NCBI GenBank assembly: GCA_036924285.1
Contig: JAYKYS010000008.1
Location: 22,429,001 to 22,493,000, forward strand
Reading direction: 5' to 3'
Origin: Asterella californica
Lineage: Eukaryota > Streptophyta > Marchantiopsida > Marchantiales > Aytoniaceae
Length of the DNA stretch: 64,000 nt
In this document: piece by piece, positions 22,221 to 33,535 of the stretch
How the letters are laid out: every line of letters begins with the position of its first letter
Numbering within the stretch: position 1 is the stretch's first letter
Translations under genes and position numbers: made by a program
Notes under the pieces: generated by a model
What the model saw: only the letters and a program-made list of their open reading frames with translations
Told to the model about the DNA's origin: nothing
The model's database searches: none

Positions 22221-22639
22221 ACGCGCGATGACATTCGATGCGAGAAGCAGTCGCTGATTCTGTGTTAATGTGCTTCTCCCATATCTTCCTGCGCGATTAA
22301 GAGTTTCGATCTATCTACTACCATGGGGTTACCTGGTAAGTACACCTACCCCTCTACTAGGTGGTGCGTGGTTGACGTCCATGCAGTCGCGGTCGCTGTC
22401 GCTGTCTTCTGGAAGACACCCGTCTGATCGGGAAAACGTCTTCTCGAAAGATGTCCTTCTTCCGTCTTCGGAAGAAGTCGACTTCTCTTACAAAAAGTTC
22501 TTAAGACCATCTTTCTTCTAAGCAAGATGTAATCTTAAGCAACAAGGTTATTTCAATTACAGAGGCATGTTATTATCTTCAAAAATTTCAAAAATTCATA
22601 CATCCTATAAATTGTGGGCACCACAGCAACCTTCCTCTC
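22221..22639. other. No recognisable feature
   Basis: Unassigned sequence between element D and a gag fragment. It holds an 83-residue frame at 22270-22521 with no recognised motif and a short hairpin-like TTCCGTCTTCGGAAGAAG. I see no retroelement or gene signal. Confidence 0.5.
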
Positions 22640-23430
22640 CTTCTAGTAAATCACTCCTTGCCGTAGGATGTCAGCAAAGTCTCCGCATTCTTTCCGATGA
22701 TGTTCAGTGCTATCGCACCAAATAGATCTCTGCACATATCCCTTCTTTGGAGCGAGTTTGCTTTCAGGTGCTCCTCCTTTCTCCTCTAGTCTTGCTAGCT
22801 TAATCTGCAAGTCTCTCATTCCTTTTACCAATTCCTCTATTGCATCCTTTTGAGGTGCAACCGTAAGGACAAGAACAATAAAAAAACAAAATAGGAGGCA
22901 CTTGTACAGTAGGTGCTTGTACATTAGTTATTGTCGATTGCCTACGGTGTAGTACGATTGGCGGTGGTCTCACTGCTTGCCTTATCAACACCTTCTCTCT
23001 CCGATATTCTCGCTTTGCAAGTACACCCACTACTTCAGAAACCTTCCTCCAATCAGCCGTGAGTCCAGTATCTTCCATCATATCTTCCAGAAGTAGTTCC
23101 AACTCCTTATGTAGCTCACTTTTAGCTGCTTGCAAAAACAACTCCACCTTGTCGTTCTCCAATGTGAGCTTCTCCATCCGAGACAACTAAAGGAATTGTC
23201 TCTCAAACTCCTTAAATAACTATGTGACAACAAGCCCGTTATTGGGTTTGTTTATCCACTCCATGAATGACTTCTTAGTCACTCAATCTGCATCTTCTAG
23301 AGAATATTCTTTTTTTAATTGAAGAGTAAACTCTTCTCATGTAGTACCATGAGAGAGGACGATCTCTTTCACATGTTCTCGTATCTCTGATACACGTGTA
23401 ATTTATGTGGTTTTGACAACATCATTCAAT
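22640..23430 (-). pseudogene. Isolated Gag fragment of the DHG Gypsy clade
   Basis: The minus strand reads LSRMEKLTLENDKVELFLQA and DWRKVSEVVGVLAKREYRRE, then after a frameshift EELVKGMRDLQIKLARLEEK and a zinc knuckle (SIWCDSTEHHRKEC) with Ser for the first Cys. Weaker gag sequence with stops continues to about 23430. No LTR, protease or pol is next to it, so it is a stray truncated piece, closest to Gag of F. Confidence 0.75.
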
Positions 23431-23701
23431 AGAGCTCATCGACTTAACCAAAAGCAAGCTTTGAATTGTTGCAAATGACATTACTAGGAGATTCAAATAT
23501 TCAAAGATTTCATGTCTATATGTGTCTCATGTATATTTGGATGTCAAGTCAACATTCAATATCATGTCAACATCTGCCACATCATCATCATCTGTTATGT
23601 CTTGACCTCCTCTACATGAAATTATATCATATTGCAAGTGTTCATCATCTCAACATTCACACATTCAAGCAATTCAATGTTCATCCATGTAAGTGCAGCG
23701 G
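23431..23701. other. No recognisable feature
   Basis: AT-rich sequence with ATCATCATC and repeated ATTCAA/TTCATC words before element F. The last four bases, GCGG, are the left copy of the F target duplication. Confidence 0.5.
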
Positions 23702-25084
23702 TGTCGTGCTACTTGGCGACTACATGCTACACTTTCTACTCCAACACTTGAGTTTAGTAGTTCTAGAAGTTAGCTCAATATTACTTCTAGTCTTTTATGC
23801 ATATTTTTGACACCTTTGCATATGATGTTAACACTAGTATGTTATATATTTTGAGTCCTAGTAGGTTGATAGTATGTTATTTATCTTGTTAAAGCATTCG
23901 TACGCTTGTGCAAGTGATTTCATACTTATCTATGATGTTCACAGTACATAAATTTAGGTTTACAATGTTGATAGAGTTTAAGCTCATGGGTTGTACTTAC
24001 ATGTCGCCCATGCATGCTTTCTAGCTTCTTTAAGTTATTTTTCAAGGTTACGTGTCATTTTACATGTCTTTGCAGGAAGTTTAAGGTCTATGTTGACACT
24101 TTAGAGGTTTGACGTGGTAACCTATGTGTGAAATTAAGTAATCCCTTTGATTGGGGCAAATGGACAAGGAAGTGAAGGTATGAACTCCCATTGGTCTATT
24201 TTTGTCTTTTATGAAACTCTAAACTTAGAAGCAAGGGTCTTAAAGGGAGTTCGAGCTTTTGGTAGGGGCATTCAAAAATCTGAGAACACAGAGTGAGAGA
24301 GCTCGTTGTGCCAGTCACTGTCAATAAAAGTTTTGATCGATTTGGAGCAATAAAGAATGAGTTATGTCAAATTGAAATTCAGATTGGAACAGAATTACAT
24401 CATAATTGTTGATTTTGGAGTTTTTGATGTCAATTGAGCAGAATAGAGATAATCGCTTCCAACCTTCATGGTTGCATTCACTGTCGGCAGGACTACGACT
24501 ATCCAAAATGTTTCATGTCATTTGAGTGAGTGAGTAATTCAAGGCGATCGCTGGAGCAGAGGGGGTCTAAAAAGCTCTCAATCTAGAGCAGCAACTTCAG
24601 AGCTCGAGATCTAGAGAACTGTGTATAATTAGCAGGTAAAATTTCACAAGGATGTTCAGCGTGCTGTACACTCCAGATCCTGTAAGAATCATCAAAAGTT
24701 ATTGAACCAATTCTCTGTTCTAAGTCAAAGTAACCATCTGGATGTCAGAAATTGTCATAATTTCCTTACTCAAAATGTTTTTGCCCATATCTCAATGCTC
24801 AGATTTGATCCCAGGCTGAAAGTTCGTGTGTTCAGTAGGGCCTCTTTTACATAGAGGAGAAGTTTTGAAATCTAAACCATCATAGATTTCTTATTCTAGA
24901 GTGTTAAAGTTCATCGTTATTACTACTAGTTACTCCTGATTTTCGCTTTCTGAACATTATAGAGGACCCAACAGACCTGTGTGAGTGTTTATAGTGCCAC
25001 GTTATACTTGAAGCCTACCTCTTGAGTAAATAACCACAAGCAGAAGTCCAACATTTTCCTATGTAGACGTATCACACTCTGACA
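23702..25084 (+). repeat. Element F 5' LTR (1,383 bp)
   Basis: Begins TGTCGTGCTACTTGGCGAC and ends CACTCTGACA. Aligns with the D LTR and the F 3' LTR. The sequence after it (TACTTCTTGTTGGTGAAC) only weakly resembles the primer site of A and B, sharing TTGGTG. Confidence 0.88.
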
Positions 25085-25159
25085 TACTTCTTGTTGGTGA
25101 ACTTGACATGAAACATCTAGGATGAGAATTATCTTGAGAGTGTTAGAGGATCAGAGATC

Positions 25160-26710
25160 ATGGTCAACCAAGGATTATCAAGTGGTGGTGGTGGTGCTGC
25201 TCAGCAACCTATTCAGTTTGATGCTGCTACGATGAAGATGTTCCAAGCTTTTCACATGTTTATGCAACAGCAGCAGAGCACAGAGAAGAAGGAGGTATTA
25301 GCAACCAAGGCGTTACAATCAGTGGTGCACAAGATGGACCAGTTCAAGAGGACATATATTTCCAAGTACGTGCGGTACAATGCTAGGGAGATGGAGGTGA
25401 ATAAGGTGTGTGAGAAGGAGATGATGGAGAACTTTGAACTTGTTGTTGTCCTTGAGATTCGTGAGCGTGTGAAGGAGCTCAAGCAGCAACAAGAACAGAG
25501 TTGAGAGAGCTTTATGCGCCGCTTGAAGGAGGAGTACTACACTGAAGATTCAGAGAAGATGACCAAGAGAATATTCTTGGAGTGGGTGGTTCAGTCCAAC
25601 AAAGATTTGTTTGTAAATGAATTGTTAAGAGAGTTTGATCGTCAATATGCTCAGCTTTCTATGACAGAGAAGCTTACACTAGAGGTGGAGAAGACGAAGT
25701 TTTTTCTACAAGCAGCGGATGTGACTATTCAGGAGAAGCTTGAGTTGTTGTTAGAAGACAAGAGTGAGGAGAGAGGATTGAAGACTGACTGGAAGGAGGT
25801 TGAAGAAGCTGTCTCTTTGCTGACCAAGAGACAGAGAAGAAGGGACAAAGTGGTGTAAGTGAAGCAACACCTTTGATAATTCTTGTCAAGCAATTGTCTA
25901 CTAAACCCGCTTTGGTAATTGTTAGAGAGGAGGACTCACCGCTTGATGAGTTGATCAAGGGTATGAAGGAGCTTATGCTTAAACTCGCTAGGTTAGAAGA
26001 GAAAGAGCAGAATGTACAACCTGCTATGCAGAGACCTCATATGAGAGAAGGCTTTGTTCATCATTGTATATGATGCGATACCTTATGGGGAGTTTACAGA
26101 TGCAATGAGGAAGGATCTTATCTTCTTCAAAGATGGTAAGATCCATTTGAGAGAGACTGTGATGATGTTGGGAACCAACTTTGACAAGAGTGATATGAAA
26201 AGACTTGTAAATGAAATGTCTGCATCACATGCTATTTCTCTTGTGGATGCTGCGACTTGTGGAGTGAAAGTGGATATGGAGAGAGAAAAAAGACTAATGT
26301 GATCTAATGTAGTGAGATCCGTAGCTAGAACAGAGCTAAACAAGGATGTACTACAGAGGATTGGCAACTCAATTCGAGAAGCTACAAGATGAGATGACCA
26401 TGTGGATACAATGTCGGTGCATGCTTATGTTGCACGGAGTCATCATGAGGATGTACTAGAAGAAAAACGCAGGAGGGAGGATGCAAGTGAGGTTTCTACA
26501 TCCAAACGGTCTGCCACAAGGTGTGAAAGGACTAGATCAAAGACAAGACAGAAGACACCACCTACTCGGGAGGAGACTATGGAGGATGTACCTACAGCAT
26601 CAAAAGAGAAGGAGAAAAGCAAAGAGAAGGGTAAGACACATGCATACAAACTTCAATCTGACATTGAGATTACTACAGACCTGAAGCAAGTGTTAGAGAA
26701 CGAATCTTGA
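25160..26710 (+). pseudogene. gag: Element F Gag, several stops
   Basis: Begins MVNQGLSSGGGGAAQQPIQF and runs through LATKALQSVVHKMDQFKRTY. TGA at 25502-25504 interrupts, then the same frame resumes (EYYTEDSEKMTKRIFLEWVV to AVSLLTKRQRRRDKVV). Later pieces (DELIKGMKELMLKLARLEEK, frame 26402-26710 with EEKRRREDASEV and HAYKLQSDIEITTDLKQVLE) match Gag of B in order. The zinc knuckle region is destroyed. Confidence 0.82.
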
Positions 26711-27606
26711 ATGAGAAGGTTGAGTTTACTTTAGGTGAGATTCTTGGGATAGCAAAGCGTGAGTTCCATGAGAAACATGGAACTCACTCATGTTATCAAG
26801 AGAAAACATCAGATTTTGGATGAAGCAGCTACGCTTAGTGCTCTAGGGACCAAACTGTCGAAGATGAGGAAGATGATATTGCTGGTTACAGCTCTTAAGT
26901 ATGAAAGGGGAGATCGTATCAGCACGTGAGGTTTGAAGATGAGATGGAAGCGTCATAAAAGAGTCAATATTCTCACAACTATTGGGTAAGAGCAACCATA
27001 GAGACCTTAGTGAAGCTGGGGATCTAGAGGAACATGTGGTGGTATTGATTGATCACGGCTTAGAGATTAATCTAATGTCTAAGGAGTTGTACAAGCGTGG
27101 GAGGTGGTCCATAGACACCGACCATGGATGGCTTATTCGTCCTACCAACAACCAGAGGGGAGAACTCTATGATGCTTGTCCCAACATCAAGATAACTGTG
27201 ATGACATCAGTGATGTTCAAAATTTCTTTGTACAAGATTTGTCAACGAATCTTATCATTCTTGGGCAGTCTTACATAACTACTGTTAGAATGGATACACG
27301 AGTTGTGGATGATGGTTCAGCCTATGCTAGGATATGTAGTAGAGATGATAGACGAGCAATTCAATTTTTGACCATTGATGCAGAACATGAGAGGAATCGT
27401 GATAGCTTGAGAGATCGGCCACTATCTAAGATTACTCAGGAGTTTAGATAGTCTAGGGATTTTGGTAGAGTGCCATTGAAAAGCGAGACTTCAACGGTAC
27501 AGTAGAGATAGGATTCTCGTCTGATCTCATAGAGCATGAAGCTTTATCCACTAGCTTTTTAGGATTGGCGTCATGTGGATCAGTGTGTTATAGAAAGGTT
27601 GAGAAT
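26711..27606 (+). pseudogene. Element F protease region, broken
   Basis: Frames 26982-27278 and 27176-27451 overlap because of a frameshift. The active site reads VLIDHGLEINLMS (DHG kept, following Ser changed to Leu), and the C-terminal SLTYITTVRMDTRVVDDG block is recognisable. It ends with GAT TTT GGT at about 27457; pol would be in the -1 frame. Soon after, at about 27606, the sequence jumps to late RNase H. Confidence 0.78.
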
Positions 27607-29230
27607 CTAAATACCTCTTGTGGGAATGATCAATAGCTGTACAACTCCAGATATTGCTATGTTGAGGTGGATAGCATATATCAAGTCCTTGAATCTAGAG
27701 TTTAGACATATTGTAGAGAAGACAATCATATGGCAGATATGTTATCAAGGGCTAGGTATTACAAGGAAATGATACATGACCAGGAGGATGTGAGAAGAGA
27801 GCTCTATTCTAGTGTTCTTGTCAGAAGGGATAGAAGCTGTTTTGCAGCCCCATTGGAGTTATTTGAGAAAACTATGTATGATGGAGAGTGGTTGGATCTT
27901 GGACGCTATTTGAGTTCATGAGAAAGACAAGAAGGCTGGTTTGGTGCAGATTTCAAGAGGATCCGTAGAATAGCTTATATTTGCTTTTTACATGGAAGAC
28001 ATCTATGAAAGCGTCTTAAGCTACAAGGAGGTATACCACAACGGGTGGTATGTGACTTGGAATTGTAGCAGCAGCTGATAAAGGAGTTCCATGAGAGTCT
28101 ATGGACTGGTCATAGAGGAGTTTGGGCTACATTTGCCAAGATGAAGGAGAAGTATTGCTGGAAGGGTATGTATAAGGATGTAGTACAGTTTGTTTCATCA
28201 TGTATACCTTGTCAGATGTATTCCAATATACGTCATCGTGATGGATTGCATCCTACTTATCCTTTAGTCATTCATTACAAATGGATAGTTGATCTTGTAA
28301 CTATGCCATTTGAGCTTGGACAAATGAGGTATCTAGTCTTGGCTAGAGAAGATCTATCTAACCAAGTTGAAGGTCGTGCTCTAAGGACGAAGACCACTGT
28401 TAGTGTCTGCCGCTTTCTTCTTGAAGATGTTATTGATAGATATGGGTGTGTGAAAAAGATCATTGCAGATAGAGGTGAGCTAGATTCACAAGAAGTAGTT
28501 GAATTCAAGCGATTGAGAATCAAGTTGGCATTAACCACTGTTTACAATCCGGAAGAGAATGACAAGAGCGAACGAGGTCATCGGCCAATCATCAAAGCTT
28601 TGGTAAAAGCTTGCAAGGATAAGATCCGTGAATGGTCTGGCTACCATTTGCTTTATGGACAGATCGTACAACTCATAGTACTGTTACATGTTACATGTCA
28701 GCATAGTTGATACTAGGACAAAAACCTATGATGTTGATTGAGGAGGTTGTGCCTACTTGGAATGTTTTGCCATGGGAAGATGATAGAAGTACGGAGGATC
28801 TTCTTGCGTTAAGGATCCAACAGTTAGAATGAAGACCTGAGGATGTTGCCAAAGATGTGGAAAGGTTAAAGACTGCTAGAGAGAGAAACAAAAAGAGATT
28901 TGATAGGACGCATAGATTACGACCCAAACCAATTAAGGAAGGTGATTGGGCGTTAGTCTATGATAGTAGTCTTGATAATCAGCATAGCACTATTAGAAAG
29001 TTTTTCAAGAGATGGTTCGGATCTTATGTGGTGTTAGAAGTTCATGATAATGTCACATATTCCTTGAGAGAATTAGATGGTGTAGTGCTCAAGATACCAG
29101 TTGTAGAGAAGAGGATTAAGCTCTTTAGAAGGAGAAGGGAGGACCAGAACATTGCAGAGTTTACTGAGAAGAAGCTGAAGACTCAATGAAGATTCATGAT
29201 GAGTTTGAAGCTGAAGTTGAAGAGTCTTGA
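27607..29230 (+). pseudogene. Element F RNase H tail and integrase, broken
   Basis: Right after the deletion joint the sequence reads RNase H end (IAYIKSLNLEFRHI, ADMLSRARYYKE). Integrase follows: the CIPCQMYSN part of the zinc domain, LVLAREDLSNQVEGRALRTK, IADRGELDSQEVVEF, NDKSERGHRPIIKALVKACK and the module RWFGSYVVLEVHDNVTYSL. Frame breaks occur near 28500, 28710 and 28830. Confidence 0.82.
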
Positions 29231-29278
29231 TCTAGATCTGGCACATACTGGAGGATGTGGAATTTTAGAGAAGATGGA

Positions 29279-30604
29279 TGTCATGCTACTTGGTGGCTAC
29301 ATGCTACACTTTCTACTCCAACACTTGAATTTAGTAGTTCTAAAAGTTAACTCAATATTACTTCTAGTCTTTTATGCATATGTTTGACACCCTTGCATAT
29401 GGTGTTAACACTACTATGTTATATATATTGAGTCCTAGTAGGTTGATAGTATGTTATTTATCTTGTTCAAGCATTCGTATGCTTGTGCAAGTGATTTCAT
29501 ACTTATCTATGATGTTCAAAGTACATAACTTTAGGTTTATCATGTTGATAGAGTTTACGCTCATGGGTTGTACTTATATGTCGCCCATGCATGTTTTCTA
29601 GCTTCTTTAAGTTATCTTTCAGAGTTACTTGTCATTTTACATGTCTTTGCAAGAAGTTTAAGGTTTACATTGACACTTTAGAGGTTTGACGTAGTAATCT
29701 ATGTGTGAAATTAAGTAACCCCTTTGATTGAAGCACAAAAGGACAAGGAAGTGAAGCTATGAACTCCCATTGGTCCATTTTTATCTTTTGTGAAACTCTA
29801 AACTTAGAAGCAGAGGTCTTAAGGAGAGTTCTAGCTTTTGGTAGGGGCACTAGAAAATCTGAGAACACAGAGTGAGAGCTCGTTGTGCCAATCATTGTCA
29901 ATGAAAGTTTTGATAGATTTGGAGCAATTAACGAGTTATGCCAAATTGAAGTTCGGATTGGACCAGAATTGCATCACAATTGTTGATTTTGGAGTTTTTG
30001 ATGTCAATTGAGCAGAATAGAGATAATCGTTTCCAACCTTCGTGGTTGCATTCACTGTCAACAGGGCTACGACTATCCAAAATGTTTCATGTCATTTGAG
30101 TGAGTGAGTAATTCAGGACGATCGCTGAAGCAGAGGAGGTCTGAAAAGCTCTCAATCTAGAGCATCAACTTCAGAGCTCGAGATCTAGAGAATTGTGTAC
30201 AACCAGCAGGTAAAATTTCATAGGGATGTCCAGCGTGCTGTAGATTTCAAATCCTGCAAGAATCATCTCCTACATATAAAGGAGGTCGTACTAAACACAC
30301 ATACGAACTTTCAGTCTGAGATCAATATGAGCACTGAGATATGAGCAAAAACGTTTTGAGTAAAGAAATTATGACAATTTTTGACACCCAGATGGATGTT
30401 TCTTATTCTTGAGTGTTAAAGTTCATCGTTTGACGTTATTACCACTAGTTAGTCATGATTTTTGCTTTCTAAACATATTAGAGGACCCAACAGACCTGTG
30501 TGAGTGTTTATAGTGTCATGTTATAACCTGAAGCCTACCTCTTGAGTAAACAACCACAGCCAGAAACCCAACGCTTTCTTAGGTAGACGTATCACACTCC
30601 GACA
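29279..30604 (+). repeat. Element F 3' LTR (1,326 bp)
   Basis: Starts TGTCATGCTACTTGGTGGC and ends CACTCCGACA, flanked by GCGG. It matches the F 5' LTR except for a block at about 30270-30402 that is in reverse orientation. Confidence 0.88.
30270..30402 (-). repeat. Inverted ~130-bp block in F 3' LTR
   Basis: The plus strand here reads GAACTTTCAGTCTGAGATC ... ATTATGACAATTTTTGAC. This is the reverse complement of 24730-24850 in the F 5' LTR, where GTCAGAAATTGTCATAAT comes first. The D LTR has the 5' LTR orientation, so the 3' LTR of F is the derived state. Confidence 0.85.
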
Positions 30605-30608
30605 GCGG

Positions 30609-31259
30609 GACATATGTCTCTCTTAAATCCTACTTTTTACAAAGAAAAACATAAACCCACTATATACTTACGATCGATGAAAAGATGACTCTCAAGACCT
30701 AGATCTCTTTAAAAGACAGCCAGTGTGTGCATTGGCATGTGCTGCAATTGTCACGCCAAGAGACGGTTAAACTATCATAACTAACTCCGTATCGGATATC
30801 TCGCTTTTAAATCCATATATACGATCATTCTGGATAGCAATCTGAAGGGACTTCGTACATCTATCAGGTCTCACACTCAAATGTCATACTAATATTTTTC
30901 TTCAAAGCTAATAATTCTAGACTCAAATCCGTTCGAGACATCGTATCTTTCAATTATTTGTGACTATACGACTACTCGAATATGTGAAATCTTAAGATCC
31001 TATAACCCATATGGACCACCTGGTATACAAACTCATCGAATACTATCAAACTGAGTCTTTGCACTAAGTATCATTTTACTACTTAGTAATAACTTGATCA
31101 TACTCCTACAACTCACTCTAATTACAAGTTATAACATATCCAATACGAGATACGGACAATCCGGACTATTCAAACAACAAACAACAGTCCGAGAAACAGA
31201 TCTGATCTATTGTTTCACAACTTAGCTCTAAAGGAATCACAACACGTAATGATCGACTA
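30609..31259. other. No recognisable feature
   Basis: Unassigned AT-rich sequence between elements F and G with no long reading frame. Its last five bases region (31260-31264, CACTC) is the left target duplication of G. Confidence 0.5.
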
Positions 31260-31333
31260 CACTCGGTTGATATAGTCCCAAGCTCTAGTAGATCAATGGC
31301 TAATATAAGCCGGAGTGGTTAAGATAGTTACGT

Positions 31334-33354
31334 TGTCGTGTCGTGGACCGGCTCCTACATGAAAATCAAATTTTGACTTTTGTCGCTCCAAAGACACTTA
31401 TGGGTAAGACAAGCTAGGCCCTAGCTTACGAGTTTTTGGCACAATTTCAGATCTCCATTTTCATCACATAGATGGGTAGAGCTCCTTGTCAGCTTTCCAT
31501 AAGCACTTTGTCTACTTCGTTTGGACGCCTAGTGGAGAAGTTACAGGACTCGAAAGATGGAGAAAATAAGCTAGGCCCTAGCTTACGGGTTTTTTGCACC
31601 ACTTCGGATCTTCGTTCTTATCGCACCAGTGGATAGAGCTCCTTGTCAGCTTTCCATAGGCACTTCATCTACTTCGTTTGGACGCCTAGTGGAAAAGTTA
31701 CAAGACTCGAAAGATGGAGAAAACAAGCTAGGCCCCAGCTTACGGGCTTTTGGCACAACTTCGGATCTTCACTTTCATCACATAGATGGGTAGAGCTCGT
31801 TGTCAGCATTCTATGGGCATCTTGTTTACTTCGTTTGGACATCCAGAGAAGAAGTTATGCGATTCGAAAGAAGGTAAAATCAAGCTAAGCCCCTGGTTAC
31901 TTGCTGATTGGGTATTTAGGGCTTCAGGCGTTATATCAAAGACGCAAGGGGTCTGCTTCTTATTATTCAGGAGATTGAAGAGAGAACGGTACGTACAGAG
32001 ACTGTTGCAAGGGGGGTGCTTAAGGGGCTAGCTTGCGTCTGCGACCTGTCAACGGACGGTTCGGGAGATTTAGGAGTCCAATGCAAGCGCGCAAGGTGTC
32101 GTTGGGTTCAGATCTGTGCAGGCTACGCACTGGTTTAGGAAGAGACGGATCGGGGAGTGTGTACTGAGGGAAATTGAGACGCAGGAAGCAGATTGGAGGT
32201 TTTCAGTTACATGTGAAGGAGAGTTGGACCGTTCGGACCGTTCCGGAGTCCAAACTTGCTATCCTTGGATCCAACGGGATCAGAACACCGAGTTCTACAG
32301 GAAATTGAAGACGATACCAGTTTTCATCGGGCGGCTTGGAAGTTCTGAGTGAAATTGGCTCGCAGGGAAGCGCTTACATCAGATTTTCGTTCACCTGCGA
32401 CTTGAGGTTGGGCTGTTCTTCGCGATCGGTGAGCCAAGCTCTTCGTTCTTGGTGCCTACGCGATCAGGGAGTCTTCATCTACTCATAGGAGAAGACCGTG
32501 TGTGGATTGGATTGTTGGTTTGGGTGTGGTGAGCGAATTTGAGCCGCAGAGAACCGATTTACGTCAGTTTTTTGCAACCTGCGACCAAATTTCTCAAGTG
32601 GTTTTGCAAGGGGAACTCCAAACGACTTGTTTGGAGTCTTGTTGGGTTCAGGGTAGCTAGATCTATCTGCCAGCGAAGACGGATATCAGTTTGGATGATC
32701 CGTTTGTGCGGTGTGAGCGGTTTTAAGCCGCAGGGAGGAGTTTTTGGAGGTTCGGTCACCTGCGACCGAAAATCGGCGATATCTCGGCTGTTGGGAGTCG
32801 GATCTGAAGGTTTCTTGGGTTAACGGAGTCAGCGGAGGAGACCCTATCGACATCTGAAGTCCGTTCAGCGAAAAGAGGAAGTCCACAGATAGGTCTTTTT
32901 CGGTTTCTTCGCTACGGGTTTTGCTCTTTTGAGTTCGTTAGAATTCTGGTTGGTTGTATACAGCTTGTGGTAGCTAGCTTTAGCTAAGAGCTTATACATG
33001 GATGTGGTTTGGACTTGGGTTTGGATCTTGTGATACTGCTGTGGCTCTGTTTGTTAGCAAAGAGAAGTTTCTCTTGCTTTGAGCTACGCTTTGACGATTT
33101 CATGCTAGGGTTGCGATTCAGGGGTTTGTTTTAGGGCTTCTGAAGTAGGTTACAGACCGCTCTGGTCTGTTCTTCAGTTTTGTGCTGTTAGGAGAAAGAA
33201 ACGGCAGTGTACATACATTTGGAGTGGTATATATCGCGTGTTTGTTTTCGTGGTTGTTCTTCTCTGTCTTGTCTCTGTTTGGCACACAACATCTCCACAG
33301 CCAGGAACCTCGTGTTTTCCTGGACATCCTTCACGCAAAATATCCGACACGATA
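31334..33354 (+). mobile_element. Element C2: solo LTR-like insertion (2,021 bp)
   Basis: The unit starts TGTCGTGTCG and ends CGACACGATA, near-perfect 10-bp inverted ends, with ACGT duplicated at 31330-31333 and 33355-33358. It contains no gag or pol and no primer site, so a solo LTR from recombination of a full element is the simplest reading. Length and TGTC start match the LTRs of A and B. C1 (1-1392) is a second copy in the opposite direction. The frame at 32116-32352 is shared with C1 but is probably not a gene. Confidence 0.78.
31411..31881 (+). repeat. Three exact-period 157-bp tandem units in C2
   Basis: AAGCTAGGCC or close variants start at 31411, 31568, 31725 and, degenerate, 31882: three consecutive steps of 157 bases. 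Each unit contains GTCAGCTTTCCATA and CTTCGTTTGGACGCC. Confidence 0.88.
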
Positions 33355-33523
33355 ACGTACAGTTAGTTAGAGGGCTAATCCGCCATTAGGATTTCCTTTG
33401 TACTCATCTCCACTATATGTACACCAAGAGACAAAGCCTCTCTCATCTCATTCCTATTTTACTTCCTTGTCTACTCTCTCTCGCTTCTTGGAGTGTCTTC
33501 CTAGAAGTATCGATATGTCTACA

Positions 33524-33535
33524 TGATATCAGAAC
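33524..33535 (+). other. Copia primer-binding site of element G
   Basis: TGATATCAGAAC directly follows the 5' LTR. It differs slightly from the initiator-Met tRNA site TGGTATCAGAGC used by most plant Copia elements. Confidence 0.75.

Larger units (their letters stand above)
23702..30604 (+). mobile_element. Element F: Ty3/Gypsy element with RT deleted
   Basis: Direct LTRs at 23702-25084 and 29279-30604 (TGTCG/TCATGCTACTTGG...CACTCYGACA) flank gag, protease and integrase. The target duplication GCGG is present at 23698-23701 and 30605-30608. Compared with D, about 1.7 kb containing RT and most of RNase H is missing at about 27608. F could not move on its own. LTR divergence is visible throughout, so it is old. 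Confidence 0.9.
31265..33523 (+). repeat. Element G 5' LTR, split by C2
   Basis: 31265-31333 and 33355-33523 together match 51662-51888. The join is marked by ACGT on both sides of C2. A TATA-like CACTATATG lies near 33410, matching CACTATATATCC near 51784 in the 3' LTR. Confidence 0.88.
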
